Positions 34,470 to 46,823 of a DNA stretch of 64,000 nt are shown here, piece by piece. Position 1 is the stretch's first letter; each line of letters starts with the position of its first letter. The DNA comes from Perognathus longimembris pacificus (taxonomy: Eukaryota; Chordata; Mammalia; Rodentia; Heteromyidae). The notes below the pieces were generated by a model. It saw nothing but the letters and a program-made list of their open reading frames with translations. It was not told the DNA's origin and ran no database searches. The stretch is from positions 9,039,886 through 9,103,885 of the forward strand of contig NC_063171.1 of NCBI RefSeq assembly GCF_023159225.1, read 5' to 3'. A program made the position numbers and the translations under genes.

Positions 34470-35000
34470 GCCTCCCAATTTTATTGTTATTAATTTTAAA
34501 AAATTATTCATTGTTATTACAAAGATGATATGCAGAGGGCTTGAAGTTGCATAAGTCATGTAATGAGTACATTTCTTTTTGAACCATGTTACCTCTTCCC
34601 TCACTCTCTCCCAGTTTTTCCCTCCCATCTTTACCCACAAATTGTATGGTTCATTTTCAACACAGTGACTAGCTAGTATTATTGCTGTATTTGTTCATGC
34701 TTTGTCCCATCATTTCTGTGTCACCTCTTAATTTTCCAATGACAGATAAATGATCAAGACAAAATGAAAATAAAATAAAAGCAGAAACAAGAAAAACCCT
34801 CATTTCCATTTCCTGGAGTTCATTTCAATAAATACTATTTTGTATGATCATATAAACACAACTATTGTGCCTTCGTGATCCTTTCCTAAGGGGCTTCTCC
34901 TTTGATCTCACTTTGTGCATAGAGATCTGTATACTTTATCATGTCCCAGTGTATTTTTTTCTTTTACCATGCAGGGTGTTTACTTGTAGACTTATAGTCA
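34470..35000 (-). mobile_element. L1 3' end, older subfamily
   Basis: 3' UTR blocks ('gtaatgagtacatttctttt', 'ttacctcttccctcactc') then 'tcctggagttcatttcaata' and 'cttcgtgatcctttcc', the same order as 17,540-18,010 but more diverged. 5' truncated. Confidence 0.65.
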
Positions 35001-35109
35001 CACTCTAGTTACCAGGTGACAATCATTATAATATGAATCCTTTGTATGTAACAACTTCTTTCTATCTGCAGCAAATTTATTATAATATGTATTGGTATGG
35101 CTCTCTTAG

Positions 35110-35300
35110 GTTTCATTTTATCTTACTTGGCATTTATTGAGTTTCTTAGATGTTAGATTCACATTTTTCATGGATGGAAAATATTCAGCAATTCATTTTC
35201 CCAATGCTCTCTCTGCCCCTTTCTTTCTCTAGGACTCCCAAGGTGACTGTTTGGTGGCCTTGGGTGTGTCCACACATTCTAATGTTTTCTCTTTTTTTAA
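35110..35300 (-). mobile_element. Ancient L1 (L1M-type) 3' fragment
   Basis: 'ggcatttattgagtttctta', 'tattcagcaattcattttcc', 'ctctctgcccctttctttc' and 'aggactcccaaggtgact' follow the reversed order of ancient mammalian L1 3' sequence. Confidence 0.6.
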
Positions 35301-35534
35301 AAAAATCTTTTCTTTCTTTTTGTTTCTTTTTTGTGTGTGTTATTTTATTTTTTTAAGCAAAACAAAATTTTTAATGTTATTATAAAGTAACATCATCAAA
35401 ATGCATATTTTCTATTTTGCTGAAGAAGGTAGAAGTGTTTAGATACATTTAGTCAATTGTTGAGGTTTTTGGGGGGGTTGTTTTTTTATTTTATTTTTTT
35501 TCATATAACATTAGGTGTTTTATTATTTTTAGTT

Positions 35535-36207
35535 TTTTTCCTTATTTATTGTCAAAGTGATGTACACAGAGGTTACAGTTTCATATCTTAGGACTTGGGT
35601 ACATTTCTTGTATTGTTTGTTACCTCCTCCCTCATTCCTCCCTCCCCTTTCCCCTAACCCGCTCCCCCAAGAGTTGTTCAGTTGTTTTACACTAAATGGT
35701 TTTGCAAGTATTGCTTTTGGAGTCCTTTGTCTATTTATCCTTTGTCTCTCAATTTTGATATTCCCTTTCACTTCCCTAGTTCTAATACCAGTAAATACAG
35801 TATCCAGAGTACTCAGATGAGATACAGTGATAGTACGGGTACACCCACAGGAAGGGGATACAAGAGGATCATCAACAAAAGAAGCTATGGTTTCACATGG
35901 CATGTTGAAAGTAATTAAAACAGTGATATAACACTCGTTTCCATAACATGGAGTTCATTTCACTTAGCATCACTGTATGTGTTCATAGTGGCATAGTTAC
36001 TAGGCGCTTGTGATCCTCTGCTGTGACTAGCCTTAAACCTGTGCTAATTATTCCCTATGAGGGAGACCATAGAGTCCATGTTTCTTTGGGTCTGGCTCAC
36101 TTGACTTAGTATAATTTTTTTTCCAAGTTCTTCCATTTCCTTACGAATGGGGCAATGTCATTCTTTCTGATAGAGGCATAAAATTCCATTGTGTATATGT
36201 ACCACAC
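35535..36207 (-). mobile_element. 5'-truncated L1, young type
   Basis: Starts with an A/T-rich tail and 'ttatttattgtcaaagtgat', then closely follows the 3' UTR and the last ORF2 codons of the full-length copy (compare 17,520-18,165); truncated at 36,207. Confidence 0.9.
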
Positions 36208-36474
36208 CTAAGCTTGATATTTTCTGTTGTCTTATCTTCCAGAACAATGTTCTTGTTTCTGCCTAGTCAAAAATATGATATGTATATATCTCATGACATA
36301 TATTAAAGAAATGGTATTCAAGTGGAGAGCGTCTTTTACTAAATCATTTCTTTGACTAGAAAATGTAGTCTGAAAAATATTATGATATAATTTGGAAAAT
36401 AATAGTATAGGGAAACTTAAACCAGTCCAGATTTGCACGAACAGATTACAAGCAAGACCACACTTAAACCACCA
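36208..36474. other. Unassigned spacer between inverted L1 ends
   Basis: 267 bases without a recognised repeat, separating two L1 fragments in opposite orientation. Confidence 0.6.
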
Positions 36475-37200
36475 GCACAACTATGTTCAACACAGCACTA
36501 TTTGCCAGTGCTAAAATATGGAACCAACCCAGATGCCCCTCAGTAGATGAATGGATCAAGAAAATGTGGTACATATACACAATGGAATTCTATGCTTCTA
36601 TTATAAAGAATAGCATTGCCCCATATGTAAGGAAATGGACTTGGAAAAAATCATACTAAATGAAGTGAGTCAGACTCAAAGACACAGGCTATATGGTTTC
36701 CCTCTTTGGAAATAATTTGTACACATCTAGGATAATCCTAGCAGAAGATCATAGTACCTATGTACAGATGAACACATAAGATGATGCTAAGCAAAATGAG
36801 CTCCAAGTTATGGAAATAAGTGGTTTATCATTGTTATTGTTTTCAACATACCATGTGAAATTATGCCTTTTTCTTTTGTCTTTCTTCCCCATGATTTTAC
36901 CCCTGGTGTTACTGTAATTACTTTTCATACCCCGGGAAATGTATATATGTTTATTGGAACCACGGAAGGGAAGGGGAACATCAAAATGGAGAGACAAAGG
37001 ATAAAAGATGAACAAATGCAACAACAATACTTACAAAATTATATGTTGTAAACCAACTGTACAACTCATGGATGGGATAGGGGAGGGGGAAAGGAGGGAG
37101 AAAAATGAGGGAGGAGGTAACAAGTTGGATAAGCAATATACTCACTGCCTTACACATGAAACTGTAACCCCTCTGTACATCACCTTGACAATAAAAATAT
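36475..37200 (+). mobile_element. 5'-truncated L1, older type
   Basis: Forward copy: end of ORF2 ('gatgaatggatcaagaaaat', 'acacaatggaattctatgc'), stop near 36,713, 3' UTR, and end 'gtacatcaccttgacaataa'. It carries a block 'tttttcttttgtctttcttc' shared with 390-410 and absent from the copy at 17,508, so it belongs to a different subfamily. Confidence 0.88.
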
Positions 37201-37204
37201 ATTA

Positions 37205-39500
37205 ACTACTCTACAGTTAACTTACTATTTTATTTATTACCAATTAACTGACACATGTGTTCCCTTTTTTGTATGTCCTCCATTTATACTTCTTCCTACT
37301 CTAAGAGCTATTTCATGGAAATATCACTGTACTGATATAGGATATAGTGTAGTAATGGGAAATGATCAACATTATGGGACTTCAGTATAATTATTTCCAA
37401 ATCCTCAACTGAAGATTTTAAAATTTTTGACACAGTATTTGAAAGATGTTTTAATAATAATGGTACTTGATGGATATGTAAATTTTATCTCAAAGTGTTT
37501 ACATTCATTTTTGTTATAAGTATCTGTGGCATAATCATATTTAGATTTCTATTACGTATATACTAAAGGACAAAAATTACTGTGCGTGAATCCTTTCCCA
37601 TAAATAGATGCTTTGTTTTGTGCCAGAACTTTACATGTCATTGGGCTGTTTGAAAGTAATTTTTTTTAATATCTGTGAAACTGCATTAAATAATTGTTAT
37701 ACAAACATTAGTTAGAATGTGATCTTCTCTTCTGATTGCATATTTGGCAGTGAGGTTTTCCTCTGAGATATGAATGAATTTTGGGAAGTCTCCAAATCCA
37801 AACACACCTTAATTTCCAAAACCACAAACCTGAGGGCCCAATTCCTGTTTACTGAGGAATTAAAACCTACTGAAACCACATAGTTATGAAGTATTGTGCT
37901 TCCTAGTGAGTTTTAGAAAACAAAAATCTTTATAGTTTATTTAGGATTGTTGATTACCCTTAATTTTAAAGAGAAAACTCTCTGCATAAGGATTATATAA
38001 TACTTACAGTTGGTTAGATTTATCTATTGCTTCCAATTCTTCAAATATGTACCTTTTATAATGTGGTGAGCTTGTGGGCTAAGTAGGGACTGATAGTCGT
38101 GGGTGTTGACTACAGTAGTAGTTGAGGTATATTGTTTATTTTTCTTTAGTATGTTAGATGTATCTGTAAAACTACCTATGTGTAATTACCAGTTGAATCA
38201 TTTTTTTTTCTGAAAATGGTTCAAATCTTTATTTTATACTCAGGAAAAAAAATCCCCAAATCTGAAATTATATTAGAAACCCAAACCTTGGAAGTAAATC
38301 CTATTAGTTCAATGGAAGAGAAAAAATGAGTAAAGATAGAAAAGAAAAAAGAAAAAAATGACACCCCATTGTAAAGCTCTAATCCAATTAAAGGAAGGAG
38401 AAACAGCTGATAGGGTAGAAAGAATTAGAAGGTTAAATTTTCATTGCTCAGGATTAGATTTCAAATGCATGCTTTCTACATTTAGCAATCTTTACTTTTG
38501 ATAGTAGTTGACATACCATAAACTTTAATGGGGGGTGGTTACAGCATGTGTCACATGATATTGCTTCCACAAAAGTAAATCCTATATTACATTAATGAAA
38601 ATGAATTGGATTAACCATCTCTGTTCCCAAAACTTCCTACAGGAAATTATTTGGCTCATATTTGCTTACTGTTGTAAGCAGCATTTAATCAAAAAAAATG
38701 TAGGGAGCATGGACTTTCTCATGTAGATGTTTTAAAACTGTATTCTCATATTTCCTTGTTTTATTAAACTGACTCATGAAATCCCTGTCAGCATGCTTAT
38801 TTGTCAACCCTACTTGTGCTGAAAGTAGATTTCACAATTTACAACAAAAAGCTTTCGATTATTGAATCACTTACATATTGACTTAATAAAACCCAATAAT
38901 ACGATTTCTTTCTTGTTCCTTTAAGATACAGTGTTGCCTGACAAATCATGGATTTTTTTTTATATCTTGATAGCTATGCTTGTTTTTGATAAGCTAGCTA
39001 TACTTCTGAAAAATTGAGTTAAGATTGTTCACACTGCTGACACGAAAGTATATAGAAATAAGTGACATGGGATTCATCCTTTATGTCCTTCCTCTTGTTT
39101 AAATACTACACTTAATTTTTTATCTACTGACATCCTAGGGTTGGCTTATAGGAGCAGAGAACATAATGTTCATTCTTGGCATCTAAGGTTTAGGTGTATT
39201 TAACTCTCTCAGTTAGGTAGTCTGAGTATTTGTTTTGCACTGCATTTGGAATTTTTGTTTGTTTTGTTTTTGCCATTATTTGTGTTTCAACTTTGCCTGC
39301 TCTGGGTATTTTATCATTCTGTATCTCTCTGCCCTCCAGTCTCATGGCCTGTCTGATCCCACCACTAAAACAACCATGACAAAACTCTTTCTGATAGATT
39401 TGTTCTCATTTTGTCCTCCTAGTGAGTTCCTCAGTTCTTGCCTCCTGCCATCCCTCCTTTCCTCCCACCTCCTTCATGCTTAACAGTCTCTGTACATTTT
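37205..39500. other. Unassigned AT-rich DNA
   Basis: The longest interval (2.3 kb) where I see neither repeat nor gene. Composition is uniform and AT-rich. An 82-codon forward frame at 39,235-39,483 has no recognisable domain. Confidence 0.5.
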
Positions 39501-39504
39501 TCTT

Positions 39505-39745
39505 TTGTGTGTGTGTGTGTGCCTGTCCTGGGGCTTGAACTCAGGGACATGACACTGTCTGACTTTCTTGTTCAAGGCTAGTACTCTATCATTTGAGCCA
39601 CAGCCCCACTTCTGGCTTTTTGGTGGCTAATTCGAGATGAGAGTCTCAGAGTTTCCTGCCCTGCCTGGCATTGAATCATGATCCTCAGATCACAGCCTGT
39701 TGAGTAGCTGGGATTTACAGGCATGAGCCATGGATTCCTGACCTC
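39505..39745 (-). mobile_element. B1/ID composite SINE with (GT)n at its tail
   Basis: Well-preserved reversed composite: (GT)n at 39,507-39,521, 'gtcctggggcttgaactcag', 'catttgagccacagccccac', 'gatcctcagatcacagcctg' and 'tgagtagctgggatttacag'. Confidence 0.9.
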
Positions 39746-39749
39746 TGTA

Positions 39750-41595
39750 CATGTTGTAATTTCCAATTTGTGTGTTTGTACATAATATACTGCTGGGAGT
39801 TATCCTTAGTAACTAACATCCCTTTCTGTACGAAGGATATAACTTTGCTGGAAATCAAAGATGCCCATAGTATTTTACTCAGTGCATCAATTCAGATACT
39901 AAAATTATGTATGAACAATATAACACCAAATAACGTATTTCAAACTATTGTCTCCCACTCACAAAAAGGGGAGATTATACAGGCTGTGGAACACTGAAAG
40001 GGATATGTTGTCCCTTCTAAGTGATCTAGTAAAAGGAATAAGCCTGTCTTCAATATAGGCTGACCTGAAATTAAGAGCTACTCAATGTTTCCCCTATATA
40101 AAAAAAATAGAGAGAAAAGGGAAGAGGAATAAAAGTGGCAGTTGTTACTCTCTTTAGAAAAGTAGATGGAGAATAAGCCCTCAATAAATATTTCTGCAAT
40201 ATTTTTATTACATTAATCCTAGCTTTTATCTCTGCTGCTATTTTATTCTTGTGTTTTAGTACTAAATGTAAACCTTGTTCTGGGCTAGCAATACTTGTTT
40301 GCTTCTCCTTTTATTACAGCATTTTAGTCCTTCAGGAGGTCTCTCTTCTGAAGACCATGAGTTTTACATCTTTGTGTGTGGTGTGGAATTGTTTATAAAT
40401 TCCTTGTCTCCCTACTAGCCATTGTTTTTATATGAATTCTATTCTTTTGTGATGTATTTCTTTTTCTCTCTTTGACAACATTAACAAACCTTATGCTGGT
40501 AGGGTAAAAAAGTGTTTCTTGGAGATCCAGTGTTGAGTATGATTTAACTCTTCAGGGGGGACCATCTCTTCTGACAAATGTACAGCAAACATCCCAGTGA
40601 TTTTCCATGATGACAGGCAGGCATAAGGGAAATGGTGTAGTTGGCTAGCAAACATAATAAAGTTTGCCAACCTGATACCATTAGTGTTCACCAGACCATC
40701 CTTAAGTTCCTTAGTTCTGTTTTTGTTACATGAGTATGCCTGTGAATAGGAATATTATGCTTTTTACTAGAAGGCTTTCATGTTTGGCCTATGTATAGTT
40801 GTAAAAAAAAAAGTTTTCTTTTTCAGTAATAGTAGCAGATGTGAATGTTGGTAAATGTTGTTATAAATGCTAAGAATCTTGGTTATTACTAAAACTGGTG
40901 GTTTTGACATATTATTCTTGATAAGATCGTTGGCATTCCCTTCCTTATTTCCATGATTTATTTAAGTGGGCAATAAATTTCTTAAAGGACTAAATAGTCA
41001 GTTCTCTCTTAATGAGCACGTAAAACTCCTATCATGTTTTCCTTCCCTGAGCTTACTTAAGAAGTTGAGCCTTTCCAGATGGCATTGCATGTATACTTGC
41101 TCTGAAATCTTTGTTTTCTTATGTTTCCCAATGTATGGCTAAATGTTCAAGAGTTTGAGATACCTGAGAAACCATTTATCCATTGGACATGCAAATTTCC
41201 TTTGTTGTAGCATAAATAACCATGATTCTGTAAGTTCTCAGCAGCTTTTGACATAAAAATTCTTGAAGTTGTTTAATGCATCCAGGGAAGAAAGATCTGT
41301 GGGGCTCCAGTGTGAGAATGTGTGGACCAAAATCCAACTTAGAAAAGATAGACTTCAAGATTAGAGGAGGTACATATCAATAAATAGTAGAGACATTAAT
41401 CACTGTGCAGTGTGTTAAAATATATTTAAGTGTTTCCTTGATAATACGTTAAGTATTATCTCTTTAAAGTGCTGTGAAGTCTTCATGCAAACAAAACTCT
41501 ATTCCATCCAAAATGTCTATTCCATCCGTAATGTCACTGATGGATAGATTCTTTATATTTAGAAAGTAAGAGACTCTAGACATCAGGTTTAACAT
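39750..41595. other. Unassigned DNA
   Basis: No gene found. 'ccctcaataaatatttctgc' at 40,178 could be the end of an L2 or MIR. A perfect-length 18-base unit starting 'tctattccatcc' is tandemly duplicated at 41,498-41,533 (two differences). Confidence 0.5.
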
Positions 41596-41599
41596 TTTT

Positions 41600-42165
41600 A
41601 TTGAAGAAATAGTCTAGAAATACCTACTATCTGTCAGGCTGTATTCTAGTTATTTGATACGCAATAAAAGTCATTCCTGTCTTTGAAGAAATGAGATGGA
41701 AATTGTGCTGTCATGATTACAATATATATACTGTGAAGAATGCTAGGAATGTCCTATGGAAAGCATGGGGTAATGATGAGGAGACCAGATATTGAGCCTT
41801 GGGGAACTGGGGAGTATTCAGAGTGAGCCATGCTTTCATTAGTTCCATGTAGAAGATTTTTACATGACAGTACAGTATGACCAAAAGCAAGGAACTAGGA
41901 AATTGGTCTGCATTTTAAGTGAGGAATTCTCTGTGACTGGAGAGTAGAACACCGGGGAACTGGAATTGGGGTGTGGCAATGTTTGATACTGGTAGGAACC
42001 ATGTGATCAGACTGTTCTGGGTTGGCAGTGACGTTGAGAGTGTCAAGTCTATTTATGAGACTGTTTTCAGGATTCCAGAAACAAGAAATGCTGATTGACT
42101 GAGTACAGGAAGACAATGAGCCAGTTCTGTTTTTGGTGCTTGCACTGGATATCCACAAGCCAACT
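41600..42165 (-). mobile_element. L2-like LINE 3' part, reverse orientation
   Basis: 'aatacctactatctgtcagg' followed by 'aaaagtcattcctgtctttg' and 'gagatggaaatt' gives the reversed L2 3'-end order; the remainder to 42,165 is only a probable continuation. Confidence 0.55.
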
Positions 42166-42334
42166 TCAGTATTTAAAAAATGAAAAGATTTGGGGACCTA
42201 ATAAAATTGATGACCACTTGATTTTACATTTAAGATTTCATTTGAAAGGATTATATATTTATAATACATTGTAAGAGAGTACATTAAAATCCCGCATAGT
42301 CTTTTCTCAGCTTCTTTCAAGATAACGTCTTGTA

Positions 42335-42476
42335 GGGGCTGGGGATCTGGCTCAGCGGATGAGTGCCTGCCTGGCGAGAGCGAGGCCCCGGGTTTGCTTC
42401 CTGGCACCGGAAAAAAAACCACAAAACTACAAAAACAAACAAACAAACAAACAAACAAAAAACACGAAGGCAACGG
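42335..42476 (+). mobile_element. Monomeric ID element, recent; BC1-like layout
   Basis: Complete ID body 42,335-42,410 ('ggggctggggatctggctca', 'tgcctgcctggcgag', 'gaggccccgggtttgcttcc'), an A-rich middle with five AAAC units (42,411-42,462), then a short non-A end 'cacgaaggcaacgg'. Flanked by a perfect 17-base duplication 'caagataacgtcttgta' (42,318-42,334 and 42,477-42,493). There is no second (Geo) arm and no terminal poly(A). The three-part layout (ID, A-rich, short unique end) is that of the rodent neuronal BC1 RNA, so this may be a retrocopy of a BC1-like transcript. Confidence 0.93.
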
Positions 42477-42719
42477 CAAGATAACGTCTTGTAAAAGAAT
42501 AAGTGTGATGTAAAAACCTGGAAATTTTACAGTGTTGTTTTCCATGAGCCTTGTTTAAATTTTGCTTCCTTCATGTACAATCTCTGTGTTTTCTTATATG
42601 CATGCCTGGGTATGGAGTTTTACCCAATTTTAGCATATGCATCTATCAATATAATCATTGAGGTAATAGGACTATTTAACCAAGGGCCAGGATTATTCAA
42701 TTGCAAAACTTTCTTGTCC

Positions 42720-43195
42720 TGCCTCCATTTAATTATATCCTCCCCCTTCTCTTTCCTTTCTCTAAAGTCTGAAGTCATAAGTCTGTTTCTGCTCTATCAT
42801 TAAGAAAGTAATATACACAGAATCATATAGTATGCATCCTTTTGAGATTAGCATTTTTTCACTCAGTATAGCACTTATGAGATCTTTGATTATAGGAATA
42901 GTTCATTTATTTTCTTGTTGAGTAGCATGGTATGAATGCACGAAAGTTTGTTTAATCTTTCATACAGTTGGTTGGATTTGAGTTTTTGCTATTACAAATA
43001 AAACTGAATATTTATGTGCATAATTTTTGCATGTGTATAATATTTCTAGAGTAATCCTGTAGGAGTTCAATTCTTGTGTTGAAAATTAAGTGTATGTCAG
43101 TTTTGTAAGAAACTTATAAGCTGTTTTTCCATGATGGTGGTGCCATTGTATAATCTCAGTGGCAATTTGTGAGATGTTCAGTTATTCTTCTGCAT
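42720..43195 (-). mobile_element. Ancient L1 (L1M-type) 3' UTR
   Basis: 'cacagaatcatatagtatgc', 'agcattttttcactcagtat', 'tttcatacagttggttggat' and 'tgccattgtataatctcagt' follow the reversed ancient L1 3' UTR order. Confidence 0.7.
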
Positions 43196-43199
43196 CCTG

Positions 43200-43390
43200 A
43201 TACTGTTATACACACAAACACACACATTATTTTTGTGTGGCATTGGGATTGTATATAGACCTTGTGTTTGCTAGGCAAATGTTCTACTATTTGAACTATG
43301 AACTCACTTTTTTTTAAACTTTTCTAATTTCTAGTTAGGTTGCAGTGCCCATGGACCACAATTCAAACCATCTCACACTGCCTATTGTTG
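43200..43390 (-). mobile_element. ID/B1-type SINE, reverse orientation
   Basis: CA-rich stretch (43,210-43,226), 'ggcattgggattgtatatag', 'ccttgtgtttgctaggcaaa', then reversed head-like sequence with 'tagttaggttgcagtgccca'. Confidence 0.6.
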
Positions 43391-44098
43391 CCAGAAGTCT
43401 TTGTATAACGTAGTAAATCTACATTTTGCAAATGACCTTTTCAATGCAAAACAGAAATGTGAGTTTTATGTGATATGGTATAGAAAGCTTAGTGAGATGC
43501 CTTTAGATTCCAAATTGCAAATAAGCGAGTGTAGCATCTAAAATGATTTATGATTCTTTGGGAAAAAATCCACTAAAGTACTACCCATATTTGGAACTAT
43601 TTATCTATGTGAAGCTACTTCTCGTATGTCCAAAATATCCTGTTATCACAAACAGAATGCAAAATCAGATGCAGATCCCAGCTATAAAGCTAGACAATAA
43701 ATAGAATTGCAAAATAAAATTATTGACACTTTTCTGCTGTAAATGTTTGTTAAATAAAGCATATTTTATATCAACATATAATATTATATTGCTATATAAT
43801 AGATTTGTATGACCATTTATTTGGATTGAGTTAAATATTTCCAACATCTCTTAGTTTTAATAAGTAATATATGGCAAATATCAATGAATATAATTTGAAA
43901 GCAAAACAAACAAACCAGGAAAAATAGCCAAAGTTCCTTTGGATCTTGTGAAACTTTTAGGAGTGTGGAGAATCAGTTGTGAATCTAAAAATGTTTGAGA
44001 GTTGCTTTTGTAAATGGTTTGTGTTTCTTGCCAGTCATGCGATTTTGATGATTCTGTGATGTTGTGTTAATCTTGTACTTGCTAAGTCAAAATCAAGA
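43391..44098. other. Unassigned AT-rich DNA
   Basis: Nothing recognised over 0.7 kb. Confidence 0.5.
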
Positions 44099-44106
44099 AA
44101 GTTCTC

Positions 44107-44317
44107 CAGGCTAGCACTGTGGCTTAGCAATAGAGTACTTGCCTAGCATGCATGAAACCCTGGGTTCAATTCCTCAGCACCACATATACAGAAAAAGCCA
44201 GAAGTGGCACTGTGGCTCAAGTGGTAGAGTGCTGGCCTTCATAAAAAAGAAGCCAGGGACAGTGCTCAGGCCCTGAGTTCAAGCCCCAGGACTGGCAAAA
44301 AAAGAAAAAAAAAAACC
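44107..44317 (+). mobile_element. IDL-Geo-type SINE
   Basis: Forward two-arm element: 'gctagcactgtggcttagc', 'ccctgggttcaattcctcag', 'gccagaagtggcactgtggc', 'gttcaagccccaggactggc', A-rich tail. Short flanking duplication 'aagttctc' (44,099-44,106 and 44,318-44,325). More diverged than the three young copies. Confidence 0.9.
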
Positions 44318-44369
44318 AAGTTCTCTGTTGCTTGGAAGTACAAACACTATGCTTTAGTAGGTTATGAAT

Positions 44370-44510
44370 GAGAAACACAGTATTGTTCCTGCTCTCACAG
44401 AACCTTCGTCTCTGTATAGGGAAGATATGAACCAGAGATTCTCAAAAAATAAATGTAAAATTGCAATGGTAATAAGTACTATGGAGGGAGTGAAATAGGA
44501 AATCAGTCGT
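44370..44510 (-). mobile_element. L2-like LINE 3' end, reverse orientation
   Basis: 'ttcctgctctcacagaacct' and 'aataagtactatggagggag' in the reversed L2 order. Confidence 0.6.
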
Positions 44511-45057
44511 TAGTCCAAAAATGATTCTTCAACAAAATTGTGGTTGGACATGTGATCAACAGGAGTCTTCTGTTCTGAGTCAGTGTGTGTGAAGGAGCTG
44601 TTTGTTGAGGGCATATGTCAATAGACATTGTAGATGCTGGGAGTGAACTCCTGTAGCCATGCTAACCAGGTTCACATATACAATTGGCAAGAAATTCAGC
44701 AGGTACATTACTTTTTCCCCTTTTGTCCATGCCACGACTTCTCTACACCTGCTGTTTATCTTCATTGTATTTCAAGTTATTCAACTATAGCTTGATTAGT
44801 CTTGTGACCTTTTCCCATCATCTCTAGAGCCTCTTTATTTTCTTGACTGGTTCATTCCTATTTGCTTCTAACCTTTTATTTATTCTCTCATATTATTGTA
44901 ATCCTCACACACTGTATCTTCAAAGCCTCTTTAATTTCAATTCACTATCTGTGCCTTGAACTCATTTACTTTTGGGATCTGATCTTACTCTCACATTCAT
45001 TCACAAAGACAAGATCATCAACAGCAAATAGCTAATATTCTTTTTGACATCAAAATC
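44511..45057. other. Unassigned DNA
   Basis: No repeat or gene recognised; runs up to the left copy of the 90-bp direct repeat. Confidence 0.5.
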
Positions 45058-45147
45058 ATATTTCATCTTCCCTGCTATATTTGCTCCTTTCTCTAAGGAT
45101 AAATGTTTCACTCTTTCCTCAAATACTTGGGAATAAATAATTTATGA
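45058..45147. repeat. 90-bp direct repeat, left copy
   Basis: Matches 46,824-46,913 over 90 bases without gaps and with five substitutions (about 94% identical, counted by eye). The flanks on both sides of each copy are unrelated. Confidence 0.93.
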
Positions 45148-45404
45148 ATTTTTTTAAAAGTGATAGAAAAGTTTATTAGGAAAAACAAATATTGCAGAGA
45201 AAGGAGATGATAGGGTAGCATGATGCTATGGGACCATGGTCCTCCAGATCATCAGCCACCATGAGGATACAGACATAAGCATTAGACTTACACAGAGGAA
45301 GAATTAGAAGCACAGACAAAGGCATGGTTGGTTTAAGAGTCCAGTTATAAGTGTGGCCTAGCTGGCCATTATCTCAGGTCTGGTTCTCTCTTTTTTTATC
45401 CTTT

Positions 45405-45592
45405 TTTATTTTTTCTATTTATTGTCAAATTGATGTACAGAGAGGTTACAGTTTCATATGTTAGGCCTTGGGTACATTTCTTGTAGTATTTGTTACCTCT
45501 TTTTATTTTTTGCATTTCTTTATTGTCAAAATGATGTACAGTGGGATTACAGTTTCATATGTAGGGCAGTGAGTACATTTCTTTTTTGCCTT
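45405..45592 (-). mobile_element. Two very short L1 3' ends in tandem
   Basis: 45,405-45,500 and 45,505-45,592 each start with a T-rich tail followed by 'ttattgtcaaaNtgatgtac' and 'ttacagtttcatatg', the last about 90 bases of L1. Both are reverse-strand and each is truncated within the 3' UTR. Confidence 0.85.
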
Positions 45593-46164
45593 ACATTTTT
45601 TTCCACTACTATGTTTATAAGCCAGGACACTGATGTAAAAATATTCATTTCTAAATAAATATTTGTGGACTAATTGGACACCCAATGTTTGTACTTATGA
45701 GTAGGTTTATTTCAGAAACTATGTAAAGCAGAGCTGGAGAGTGGGGTTGTTTGTTGTTTTATGTTTTCCCTTGTGTCAGTAGCTCTACTGGTACACAATT
45801 AACAATTTTTAAGTATCCTCAACCAGGTGTTCTCAAAATTAATATATATAAAACCAACATGAAGCTTATTAAATGTGGATTTGATTTATAGGGTGTTGGA
45901 TGTGACATTGTAACAACTTTCTACATCAGCTTCTGCTTTAAGTGTAAGGACTACTCTTTGAGGACTAAAGTCATATATGCAACTGAAGGATGTTATTTAC
46001 AAGAACTGAAGATGATCTGGTTGTCATGATGTTAACATATTATAAACACTATAGATATGCTAATTCTACTATATATAGATTCGATATTATACATATAATA
46101 TATAATATTGTATAATTATATATGCTATGTAAGTATTTTATATATATGCATTTACAATGCTACC
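45593..46164. other. Unassigned AT-rich DNA with TA-rich stretch
   Basis: No gene. 46,030-46,160 is almost entirely A and T with 'tata' steps. Confidence 0.6.
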
Positions 46165-46195
<31 letters not shown>

Positions 46196-46823
46196 TTTCT
46201 TATTTATTGTCAAAGTGATGTAGAGAGAGGTTACAGTTTCATACGTTAGGCCTTGGGTATATTTCTTGTACTGTTTGTTACCTCCTCCCTCATTCCCCCC
46301 TCCCCCCTCCCCATTTCCGTCTCCCTCTCCCTCTCCCCCCATGAGTTGTTCAGTTGGTTTATACCAAACAGTTTTGAAAGTATTGCTTTTGTAGTCATTT
46401 GTCTTTTTATCCTTTGTCTCACGATTTTGGTATTCCCTTTCACTTTCTTAGTTCTAATACCAGTATATACAATTTCCAATACAGTGATAGTGCAGGTACA
46501 ACCACAGGAAGGGGATACAAGAGGATCATCAACAATAGAAGCTATGGCTTCACATGGCATGTTGAAAGTAATTACAACAGTGATATAACAGGTGTTTCCA
46601 GAACATGGAGTTCATTTCACTTAGCATTATCTTCTGCATTCATAAGGGCAAAGCTATTGGGCTCTTTTGATCCTCTGCTGTGACTACCCTAAACCTGTGC
46701 TAATTATTCCCTATGAGGGAGACCATAGAGTCCATGTTTCTTTGGGTCTGGCTCACTTCACTTAGTATAATTTTTTCTAAGTTCTTCCATTTCCTTACGA
46801 ATGGGGCAATGTCATTCTATCTG
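46165..46823 (-). mobile_element. 5'-truncated L1, young type
   Basis: (ATTT)n tail at 46,165-46,195, then a close match to the 3' UTR and ORF2 end of the 17,508 copy, truncated at about 46,823. No target duplication around it: its truncated 5' end joins directly to the right copy of the 90-bp repeat. Confidence 0.9.
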
